Under the pieces are notes generated by a model, which did not search any database, had not been told where the DNA came from, and saw nothing but the letters and a program-made list of their open reading frames with translations. A DNA stretch of 59,567 nucleotides from an uncultured Prevotellaceae bacterium (GTDB taxonomy: Bacteria; Bacteroidota; Bacteroidia; Bacteroidales; Bacteroidaceae): assembly GCA_937877605.1 (NCBI GenBank), contig CALFJA010000053.1:1-59567 (forward strand), in the 5' to 3' direction. Of this stretch, positions 1-7,194 are shown one piece after another. The position numbers and the translations under genes were made by a program. Position 1 is the stretch's first letter; each line of letters begins with the position of its first letter.

Positions 1-1
1 T

Positions 2-55
2 GTCTTCGATACGCTCTAAGCAACCGAAGATGCTTTCAATCATTTCATTGTTCAT
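2..55 (-). CDS. Partial CDS, N-terminus of a possible helix-turn-helix protein
   Basis: On the minus strand an ATG at 55 opens 18 codons that run off the window edge (MNNEMIESIFGCLERIED). Short proteins with this kind of N-terminus, a coiled ERIE segment ahead of an excisionase-type HTH, are common in Bacteroidota, but only the coiled start is visible, so the function is a guess. The gene is divergent from the RHS gene with only 15 bases between starts, so the RHS promoter would have to lie inside it. Confidence 0.4.
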   Translation of the reverse strand, partial: MNNEMIESIFGCLERIED

Positions 56-70
56 CTGTTTCTGATTTTT

Positions 71-3000
71 TTGTTGTTGATACTTTTATTTCTTGTTTCG
101 CTTATAGCCTCGGCCCACGCTTCTTTTTCTTGCGCTCCAGCCGTCGGCACTGTCGGTCGCGACATCTACTATCAGGTGGTACTTCCCGACACCATGAATC
201 TCCTGGTTCATACATTGGGCAGTTCTGTCTATGGAACGGAAATCTATTTCTATCCGGATACGGCAGCCAATGTAAACCGCACCATGCCTAAGGCTTTCTA
301 CCAGTCGTTCCTCCAGACAGAGAATCTTTGGGAGCAAGATTATTGTACGACACAGGATTGCTATGTGCTGCAGAACCTTCCGAAAGGGACCTACACCTTT
401 ACCGTACACGGAATATCGGTATCGAATGCTTCCATTGTGAACGGTCCGACAACAACGACAGTCATTTCATGGAAAGACGGCGATATTCTACAACTGCTTC
501 CACCTCCACAGCCAGTTGAAGGGATGAGCACTTTACCCAAAGAATTGGGCAGTTTTAATACTGACTTTATATGTTCTGATACGGTTCCGTCAAGTCTTTA
601 TGCCAACAGCTTCGGTAATAGCGGCGCGGATGTGTATTATCATTTTAGTCTGGAAGAGGAGATGCAATTGTCTCTCGATTTCGATAATGATACAATATGT
701 GCCCATTTGTTCGATAATGACGGATGGGAACTGTATCGCTGGTATCAACCCATAACATGGGATAACGGCTGTTATTTACAGTCCGGTAATTACAGGCTCG
801 TAGTCGAAGAAATTTACGACTCGCAGCCTTTAGAACTTGCGTTTCGGATGGAGGGGCGTACAGTCAATTTTGATGAGCCTCAACAATCTGCAGCAGCAGA
901 GACTCCAACAGGCGAGAATTATATTATCCATCGTTTATATACAAATGCAAATGGTGGGCAATACATAGAAGAAACCACATTCTATGATGGCATAGGACGG
1001 CCCGTTGAAGTAGAACAAGTCGGGGCATCACCCGGAGGCGGAGATCTGGTATCGCTCCAAACCTACAATCTGTCAGGTCTTCCGTCACAAGAATGGAAAT
1101 CAACCTCATTTTCTAATAATAACGGAGATTTCGTAGCACCTTCTACATTTATCGGTCAGGCAACTCTTGACGACAGTAATCCATACACTTTACACGAATA
1201 TGAACCATCTCCATTGGCAAGGGAAATAACCCTGACTGGCGTGGGAAACGCCTGGCATTCTGCATACAAGGGCGTGCAGACCGATTATCTTTGCAATGAT
1301 GCTTCCGGAAACAATGTCCGGAGGTATGTCATTTCTTCCGACGGCAACTATCTGCAACTCGCAGGGAATGCCGGACAAGGAGCCTATTCCGGCGTTCGCA
1401 CTACCGATGAGGACGGACATACTTTGGAAGTGTACAAAGACATTCTCGGCAATACCGTGTTGGAACGCCGCAACGACGGTACCCAAAACCTTGACACCTA
1501 CTATGTTTACGACAGTTATAACCAACTGAGAGTGGTACTGCCTCCAATGGCATCGAACGACCTTCAGGCAAGCAACGGCAGCTGGTCGCTGAACAATGAG
1601 GAAACATTGCGGCAATATGCCTATACCTATAAATACGATGCGCACGGGAGACTCAGCCGCAAGCGCCTGCCAGGCTGCGATTGGATGCGATATTGGTACG
1701 ACAGGCATGGGCGTCTGGCATTTTCTCAGGACGGTGAACAAAATAAATCTTCGATTTGTTCGTTCTATATATATGACAACATGCAGCGCGAAGTGATGCG
1801 TGGGGAATGTGATGAAGACATGACAACCGACAGTGACCTGAACGAAAACCTCGCCGCCTATACGGGAACAGGGCCTTTTGCAGGATATGAGGTGAACGCT
1901 TCCATATCTTCTCTTTCTTCGCTCATGACTCATCTCTCATCCGTCAGTTTTTACGACACTTACGATTTCCTGTCCTTATTGACCAACAGCAGCAACATGC
2001 AGTCCGACGCCAGCGATGCGACCAGCCAGCAGATATGGAAGAACGGAACAAGTCTTCCTTTTGCCAGAGGACTGCTTACGGGACAACTCTCCGAGAAACT
2101 GCCGACAGTGAACAACGCGCCCATACCTTTTGCTACAGGCTGGGAAGGTACAGCCATACTCACAGCCTTTTATTACGATGTCGAAGGGCGCATAGTTCAA
2201 CAGCATAGCACCAATCATTTGGGTGGATATGACCACATATTTACCTCTTACGATTTTGTTGGCAACATTACTTCACAAAAGGTTACGCATACCAGTCCGT
2301 CATTGTCGCAGCCATTATCGTTTATTCAAAACCACACCTACGACTCCTGGGGGCGTCCGCTGACCACTACGCTGAGCTACAATGGTGCAGAACCGGTGAC
2401 CATTGCGAGCAACACCTACGACGATCTCGGCCGCCTGTCGCAGACCGCACGCAACGGCCAGGACAGCCTGACCACGCAATACGCCTACAACATCCGTGAC
2501 TGGGTGACGCAGATTCAGTCGCCGGTGTTCACCGAGCACCTCTACTACAACACCTCCGCCAACGGCAACACACCGCAGTGGGGAGGCAACATCTCGGCCA
2601 TGGCCTGGCAGGCAGGACAGGACATCCAGCAGAACAAGTTGAGGGAGTATAACTTCTCCTACGACGGCGTGAGCCGCCTGCAGTCCGCGCTGTATCTGGA
2701 GAACGCTATTCCCAAGGGGCGCTATAGTACAAGCTATGAGTACGACATGATGGGAAATATCACCCACCTACAGCGTTTCGGATTGGTGGACGACGGATTG
2801 TTCGGTGTCCTTGACGACCTTGAATACACCTACGATGGTAATCAACTCGTCAAGGTCGACGACGACAACGACGATGAGCCAACCTATGCCAACGCGATGC
2901 ACTTCACCGACGGTTCAGACGCGGACGAGGAATATGCGTACAATGCCAACGGCAGCATGGTGGAAGACCTGAACAAGGGCATCACGGTTGAATACAACGC

Positions 3001-4138
3001 GCTGAACCTGCCCTGTCGGATCAATCGATATCCGACTCCCCGTTCCCTTCCCGAGACGGTGAACTATGTATACCGTTCTGACGGCGAGAAGCTGCATGTA
3101 GAGTATTATGACAACAAGGTCTTGCGTCCGAGGCCCGTCTATGACGGTGAGGGGCACATCATCGGGATGGAGGCTCCGCCTAAACTCCCTCAACTGACGA
3201 TAGACTACTGCGGTCCGTTCATCTACGAGGACGGCCAGCTGAAGCGCGTGCTCTTCGACGGCGGATACATTACCTTCGATGCAAATAGCAACAACGCACC
3301 GGAATACCATTTCCATGTAACCGACCATTTAGGCAACATCCGCGCCGTGGTGAATGAGAACAACGCCATTGAAGAGATTAACCACTATTACCCCTACGGC
3401 ACGCTCTTCGGAGAAAGCACAGGTTTATCCAACTCTACCCAGCCGTACAAATATACTGGCAAGGAATTGGACAGAATGCATGGACTCGACCTTCATGACC
3501 ATGGAGCAAGGTGGAGTGACACGAACCTTGGCAGATGGTGGAAAGTAGATCCAAAGGCCGAATATTTCTACGACACAAGCCCGTATGTGCTGTGCGCGGA
3601 TAATCCTTTAAAGTATGTTGATCCCAATGGGGAAGATAATTACACCTTTTTTAGAAGCATAGAAGAACGATTGGCCTCAGGTGCTTTTTCTGATGAAGAG
3701 ATACACGGGGTAATTAAAATATATGCTCACGGCGTTTATGAGGATAAATATGATGAATTTGCTATGGGAATTAGTATTCCTGATGGTAGAAATGATAGAG
3801 TAATTGATAATGCGGAAGATTTCAAGGTTTATATACTTGACACCATTAGTGAATGGCAAAACAATAATCCAGAGAATAGTATAACAATTGAAGTCCATGC
3901 ATGTGGGACATCAAAAATTATTGAGGAGTTCTCTAAGTCGGCTGTTTTTAAGGATTATAATATAATATGGAAAGCCCCTGATAGTGTTATAGGTGTACGA
4001 AATAATGGTGAATCTTTTTTGCACCCGGTTAAATATTTTAAGCGTGATAAAAATGGGCAGCTTATTGATTTGAGGAAAGGTAGAAAAGGTCATTGGCATA
4101 CTTATGAAACAAAGCCAAGTAAAGTACAGCAAAGATGA
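71..4138 (+). CDS. Secreted RHS-repeat protein with caspase-like C-terminal domain (polymorphic toxin)
   Basis: This is a 1355-residue secreted RHS/YD-repeat protein. Residues 1-18 form a signal peptide ending in AHA. Around 150-260 is a beta-rich PPC-like segment, around 280-420 a DUF6443-type domain, then YD repeats and the RHS-associated core (about 1078-1188) ending in DPNG. The last ~165 residues are unrelated and AT-rich, as in polymorphic toxins, where the conserved core delivers a swappable toxic tip. The tip has a hydrophobic strand before His1220-Gly and a second strand before Ala-Cys1278-Gly, the arrangement of clan CD (caspase-like) peptidases; this is my inference. No ATG is available: the frame opens after a stop at 17-19 and the first plausible start is TTG at 71 (further TTGs at 74 and 77). 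The stop overlaps the ATG of the next gene. Its core recurs at 5056, 7505 and 9187. Confidence 0.85.
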   Translation: MLLILLFLVSLIASAHASFSCAPAVGTVGRDIYYQVVLPDTMNLLVHTLGSSVYGTEIYFYPDTAANVNRTMPKAFYQSFLQTENLWEQDYCTTQDCYVLQNLPKGTYTFTVHGISVSNASIVNGPTTTTVISWKDGDILQLLPPPQPVEGMSTLPKELGSFNTDFICSDTVPSSLYANSFGNSGADVYYHFSLEEEMQLSLDFDNDTICAHLFDNDGWELYRWYQPITWDNGCYLQSGNYRLVVEEIYDSQPLELAFRMEGRTVNFDEPQQSAAAETPTGENYIIHRLYTNANGGQYIEETTFYDGIGRPVEVEQVGASPGGGDLVSLQTYNLSGLPSQEWKSTSFSNNNGDFVAPSTFIGQATLDDSNPYTLHEYEPSPLAREITLTGVGNAWHSAYKGVQTDYLCNDASGNNVRRYVISSDGNYLQLAGNAGQGAYSGVRTTDEDGHTLEVYKDILGNTVLERRNDGTQNLDTYYVYDSYNQLRVVLPPMASNDLQASNGSWSLNNEETLRQYAYTYKYDAHGRLSRKRLPGCDWMRYWYDRHGRLAFSQDGEQNKSSICSFYIYDNMQREVMRGECDEDMTTDSDLNENLAAYTGTGPFAGYEVNASISSLSSLMTHLSSVSFYDTYDFLSLLTNSSNMQSDASDATSQQIWKNGTSLPFARGLLTGQLSEKLPTVNNAPIPFATGWEGTAILTAFYYDVEGRIVQQHSTNHLGGYDHIFTSYDFVGNITSQKVTHTSPSLSQPLSFIQNHTYDSWGRPLTTTLSYNGAEPVTIASNTYDDLGRLSQTARNGQDSLTTQYAYNIRDWVTQIQSPVFTEHLYYNTSANGNTPQWGGNISAMAWQAGQDIQQNKLREYNFSYDGVSRLQSALYLENAIPKGRYSTSYEYDMMGNITHLQRFGLVDDGLFGVLDDLEYTYDGNQLVKVDDDNDDEPTYANAMHFTDGSDADEEYAYNANGSMVEDLNKGITVEYNALNLPCRINRYPTPRSLPETVNYVYRSDGEKLHVEYYDNKVLRPRPVYDGEGHIIGMEAPPKLPQLTIDYCGPFIYEDGQLKRVLFDGGYITFDANSNNAPEYHFHVTDHLGNIRAVVNENNAIEEINHYYPYGTLFGESTGLSNSTQPYKYTGKELDRMHGLDLHDHGARWSDTNLGRWWKVDPKAEYFYDTSPYVLCADNPLKYVDPNGEDNYTFFRSIEERLASGAFSDEEIHGVIKIYAHGVYEDKYDEFAMGISIPDGRNDRVIDNAEDFKVYILDTISEWQNNNPENSITIEVHACGTSKIIEEFSKSAVFKDYNIIWKAPDSVIGVRNNGESFLHPVKYFKRDKNGQLIDLRKGRKGHWHTYETKPSKVQQR
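3190..3636 (+). repeat. RHS core repeat, copy A (in the full-length gene)
   Basis: The stretch encoding LTIDYCGPFIYEDG through DPNG is shared almost base for base with copies B (5056-5500) and C (7505-7950), and in its last third with D (9187-9381). It can serve as homologous sequence for moving C-terminal cassettes into this gene. Confidence 0.85.
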
Positions 4139-4603
4139 AAAATTATTTAATATATATATATAGGTATTTATGTCGGTGCTATTTTCTATAGTATCCGCTT
4201 CCCACATAGGCAGCGAAATTATTATGAATGTTGTACGGCAGTTATCAAGCGTGGCGACATTGATGCATATTATGATAAAATTTTCTACGCAACAGATCGA
4301 GAGAGGGATTTATATACAATAATCTTAATCACACAATATCACAACTATTATTTATGCTATTTATTAGATGATTTAACAACATGGAATATTAATCATTCAA
4401 CGACAAAGCCCGATTCCCAAACAGTTGCTTTAAGTCTATATTTCCTAAATTTGGGCGCAGTCAATGGTAATTCTGATTGTGTACGTCGTTTGTCTAATCT
4501 ATACAAAGACGGAAAATATGTACCAAAAGATACCATGTATGCAAATAAACTGAAAAGTCAGTATGATTCACTAATTGCGAGAAATAAATTAAAGGGGAGA
4601 TGA
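4135..4603 (+). pseudogene. Putative membrane-anchored immunity gene, out of frame at a (TA)6 tract
   Basis: The ATG at 4135 overlaps the RHS stop (ATGA) and starts MKNYLIYI, but this frame stops at 4191. From 4151 the next frame is open to 4603 and reads on as a membrane helix (IGIYVGAIFYSI) followed by a soluble domain with a helical, Sel1/TPR-like look (ALSLYFLNLGAVNG, VRRLSNLYKDGKYV). The two frames meet in A(TA)6 at 4150-4162. Adding one TA unit, or losing two, joins them into one protein of about 155 residues. The domain resembles that of the next gene (RGDIDAYYDKI against AGDVETYLRVV), so the pair may be paralogues. An immunity role is inferred only from position directly behind the toxin tip. 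Confidence 0.6.
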
Positions 4604-4983
4604 AAGAAATAATAAACAAAACAATGTTGGTTGCGATTGGTGCTATAATTGGATATATGGGTTTATTCTATTTTTCACCACATAATGGGAAATCACCTGT
4701 CTATCATGTCCATGGTATGGATTATATGAAGATAATGCATGCTGGAGATGTGGAAACATATCTTCGAGTAGTAGATTCGATTCGAACACATACGCCTTCA
4801 CATCCAGATTATTTTGAATTCTCTTTACAAATGGCAAACAAGTACAATTATCTTCCTGCAAATTATGATGTTTATCGTGCCTTGGTTGATGTTCATGAAC
4901 TCAATGGTTTGACCATTGCATCTCCAGCAGATTCATTGGCTCAGATATATTTACAACGCTATAAAAAAAGGAAACGGAAATGA
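4600..4983 (+). CDS. Small membrane-anchored protein, putative immunity protein
   Basis: This 127-residue protein has one N-terminal membrane helix (about residues 8-26, ending LFYF) and a helical domain outside it. It overlaps the preceding frameshifted gene and the following RHS fragment by ATGA junctions, so translation is probably coupled through the island. The body is AT-rich like the other cassette genes. I recognise no family. Position after a toxin tip and similarity to the preceding frame suggest immunity to the 71-4138 toxin. The membrane anchor would place the soluble part in the periplasm, if the helix is a signal anchor. Confidence 0.65.
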   Translation: MKEIINKTMLVAIGAIIGYMGLFYFSPHNGKSPVYHVHGMDYMKIMHAGDVETYLRVVDSIRTHTPSHPDYFEFSLQMANKYNYLPANYDVYRALVDVHELNGLTIASPADSLAQIYLQRYKKRKRK

Positions 4984-5831
4984 TTCCAGATTTAAGAGCA
5001 ATCGCTTACGGCGATGGAATCCATCTAATCTTCGGACCTCCGCCGGAACCAACCCCGGAGCTGACGATAGACTACTGTGGGCCGTTCATCTACGAGGACG
5101 GCCAGCTGAAGCGCGTGCTCTTCGACGGAGGGTACATTACCTTCGATGCAAATAGCAACAACGCACCGGAATATCATTTCCATGTAAAGGACCATTTAGG
5201 CAACGTCCGCGCCGTGGTGAATGCGGACAATGCCATTGAAGAGATTAACCATTACTATCCGTATGGAACCCTCTTCGGAGAAAGCACAGGTTTATCTAAT
5301 TCCACACAGCCATACAAATACACAGGCAAAGAACTCGACCGTATGCACGGACTCGATCTCCACGACTTTGGGGCACGATTCTATAATTCAAACTTAGGAC
5401 AGTGGAGCACTATTGACAAGTTGGCTGAATCCTATTACCCATACACCCCATACGGCTATAGCCTTGCTAATCCCATAAATAATTTTGATCCAGATGGAAA
5501 TAGTGTTTGGACAAAATTAGGAAAAGCCATTATAAAAGTCGGTAAGTCTGTCGCAAGAAATGGAGTTAAGGCATTAGCAAATACGACAACTTATGTTTCT
5601 GCCGTTGATGGAGTTATCGGTGATATTCAGACATTAGCATCTTCTGAAACTACAGTAGCAGAGAAAGTCGTTGCAGGTGTAAGCATCGCATCGGAAGCAT
5701 TACCTGTCAGCGTGAGTGATATAAAAGAAATAAAGAGTTTTATTAAAAAAAGCAATTATTCTGCATTGCCTAATCCTAAAAATTTTGGTCCTGGAAAAAA
5801 ACGACTAGGGTGCAAAAAAAGAAAATATTAG
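4980..5831 (+). CDS. Displaced RHS core fragment with pre-toxin linker, in front of an HNH domain
   Basis: These 283 residues begin inside the RHS core: residues 1-25 are not RHS-like, then LTIDYCGPF through DPDG, then a ~100-residue variable linker. It has no signal peptide and no YD repeats, so it looks like a stored orphan C-terminal cassette rather than a secreted toxin. The start is an ATGA overlap with the upstream gene. The frame ends 20 bases after an HNH-nuclease frame opens (5810). In-frame at 5795-5801 is A_AAA_AAA; a -1 slip there gives one continuous protein ending in the HNH domain. Alternatively a base was lost in this A7 run or the second one at 5814-5820. It is AT-rich downstream of the core. 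Confidence 0.75.
   Translation: MIPDLRAIAYGDGIHLIFGPPPEPTPELTIDYCGPFIYEDGQLKRVLFDGGYITFDANSNNAPEYHFHVKDHLGNVRAVVNADNAIEEINHYYPYGTLFGESTGLSNSTQPYKYTGKELDRMHGLDLHDFGARFYNSNLGQWSTIDKLAESYYPYTPYGYSLANPINNFDPDGNSVWTKLGKAIIKVGKSVARNGVKALANTTTYVSAVDGVIGDIQTLASSETTVAEKVVAGVSIASEALPVSVSDIKEIKSFIKKSNYSALPNPKNFGPGKKRLGCKKRKY
5056..5500 (+). repeat. RHS core repeat, copy B
   Basis: Near-identical to 3190-3636 with third-position differences. It diverges after the HDFGARFYN stretch, where copy A has HDHGARWSD. Confidence 0.85.
5795..5801 (+). promoter_or_regulatory. Candidate -1 frameshift (slippery) heptamer A_AAA_AAA
   Basis: In the frame starting at 4980 the codons are GGA AAA AAA CGA, so the heptamer has the X_XXY_YYZ phasing needed for -1 slippage. 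After the slip the ribosome reads ACG ACT AGG GTG CAA and enters the HNH frame with no stop. Transcript slippage on A7 would give the same product if one A were added. A simple disabling deletion is also possible. Confidence 0.45.
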
Positions 5832-6043
5832 AGGCCAATAAAAACCGAAATGGCGGTGTGCTGCGAAGTGATGGAGATGGAAGAATACTTAACGAACCTT
5901 CGCGAAATGTAAAAGGGAAATCCGCTGATATGAATCAAGCAGAAGTAGATCATATTCAACCAAGATCAAAAGGAGGTAGTAATGCTAATTCAAATTTACA
6001 AGTACTCTCGAAGGAGGAGAATCTAAAAAAGGGGAATCGATGA
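5810..6043 (+). CDS. HNH endonuclease C-terminal toxin domain (frame of the RHS cassette tip)
   Basis: This frame encodes a compact HNH nuclease domain: a basic helix (KKKILEANKNRNGG), then VDHIQPRSKGG with the Asp-His pair, an Asn in NLQVLS, and a final Asn-Leu-Lys, the usual zinc-finger-free HNH layout for a DNA-cutting toxin tip. Only a GTG at 5810 could start it independently. Much more likely it is the end of the 4980 protein, reached by the -1 shift at 5795-5801 or formerly fused before a base was lost. Its stop at 6041-6043 is one base before the ATG of the putative immunity gene. Confidence 0.8.
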   Translation: MQKKKILEANKNRNGGVLRSDGDGRILNEPSRNVKGKSADMNQAEVDHIQPRSKGGSNANSNLQVLSKEENLKKGNR

Positions 6044-6044
6044 T

Positions 6045-6326
6045 ATGAAACTTAATGAAACTCTTAAAAATTCAGCTGTAATAACGACAAAAAAAATCTT
6101 TCTATACCACGCTCCGATATTATATGTATTTCATGATGAAGACAACATTTGGGAGTGCGAGGGAGAAGAGTATGCAAAGGATTCGGATTATATGGTCGTA
6201 TCGTTTGAAGAGATTTGTGCCCTTGACAGAACATTATTAGAGGTTATTAATCTCAAAGCTGGATTTTACGCATATCGCACAGATAAAAATAGTGATTGGC
6301 AATTTCTACCATTAGATAACGAATAA
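6045..6326 (+). CDS. Putative immunity protein for the HNH toxin
   Basis: This is a 93-residue acidic cytosolic protein with no signal peptide, starting one base after the HNH stop. Segments such as LYVFHDEDNIWECEGEE followed by MVVSFEEI...DRTLLEVINL and a closing Trp recall small Imm33/DUF2185-type immunity proteins, but I am not sure of the family. Acidic character suits binding to a basic nuclease. Position, size and AT-rich composition support the immunity call. Confidence 0.6.
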   Translation: MKLNETLKNSAVITTKKIFLYHAPILYVFHDEDNIWECEGEEYAKDSDYMVVSFEEICALDRTLLEVINLKAGFYAYRTDKNSDWQFLPLDNE

Positions 6327-6399
6327 CCATTTAAGAAATAGACATCATTGGTAATATGATTGTAAAATCTTTAGGCAATGAGAGGAAAGGGAGCAACTT

Positions 6400-7194
6400 A
6401 TGAATGCCAATGGATATAAGACTGAAACAATATATTATAATCCAGAGGATCCTAAATATCTTCCTAACTCTCCTACATATATAGGACCTAAAAAAATAAA
6501 TAAGATGTATTTAAAAAAAAGAGATTTAATAAAAGCTGTATCTTCACCAATAATCGAGATGGAATTTACAGAATTCAAAGATACCATTTTCCATACTAGC
6601 GGGTTCTATGTAAAAAAAATAAGGAACGACTTATTTTTGTCGCTTGGGTTGAATATTAGCCAATTATATGACTCTTTATTCACATGCGACATGTATCTTT
6701 CGCGAACAACAAGAATAGGTAGTGTGGGGGGTGATGTCCCTCGCCAGTGCTATACTCGACCAGGCTATTTGTTGACGCAAAGTGAAATAGAACCATATCA
6801 AGACGGTAATCCTCTTATGCGTGATATTTGGTGGAGCGGCAACGAAGAACATGCTTATTCAGATTTTATTAGAGTATTGAAAATAGCAGTAAAAAGGTTC
6901 CTAGAAGATGATCTATTAATACAACATATTTACGAAAGCAAAGTTCTTGAAGATCTATACAACGAAGCCCAATTAGTCAAAAAAGAAGTAAGCAATATAC
7001 AATCTTATTCAGATTACAATTTTAACTATCTCCCTAGTAAGGAGATTGATCATATTCCTATGAACTGGTTTAGTGCAGCGGAAATAGTCTTAAATAAAAA
7101 AAGAGTTAAGATTCATAATAGAGGGGTAAAAGTTTTAGCAGGAGACGCATACAGGAAATTCATTTTAAATACAGGAGTCCCCAAGCATGCATAG
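6400..7194 (+). CDS. Uncharacterised cassette protein (possible orphan immunity protein)
   Basis: These 264 residues are AT-rich and soluble, with no signal peptide or membrane helix. The start is supported by the purine-rich GAGGAAAGGGAG just upstream. Visible features are an aromatic segment (DIWWSGNEEHAYSDF) and a long helix (residues about 160-200). I do not recognise the family. It lies after the HNH immunity gene and overlaps the next RHS fragment by 8 bases, so it may be an immunity gene left over from a lost cassette. Confidence 0.6.
   Translation: MNANGYKTETIYYNPEDPKYLPNSPTYIGPKKINKMYLKKRDLIKAVSSPIIEMEFTEFKDTIFHTSGFYVKKIRNDLFLSLGLNISQLYDSLFTCDMYLSRTTRIGSVGGDVPRQCYTRPGYLLTQSEIEPYQDGNPLMRDIWWSGNEEHAYSDFIRVLKIAVKRFLEDDLLIQHIYESKVLEDLYNEAQLVKKEVSNIQSYSDYNFNYLPSKEIDHIPMNWFSAAEIVLNKKRVKIHNRGVKVLAGDAYRKFILNTGVPKHA

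Noticed and set aside
5810..6043. HNH domain as an independent gene from GTG
   Set aside because: The GTG lies inside the upstream RHS fragment with no ribosome site, and the domain is the expected continuation of the RHS tip; kept as a separate entry only because the frame is broken.
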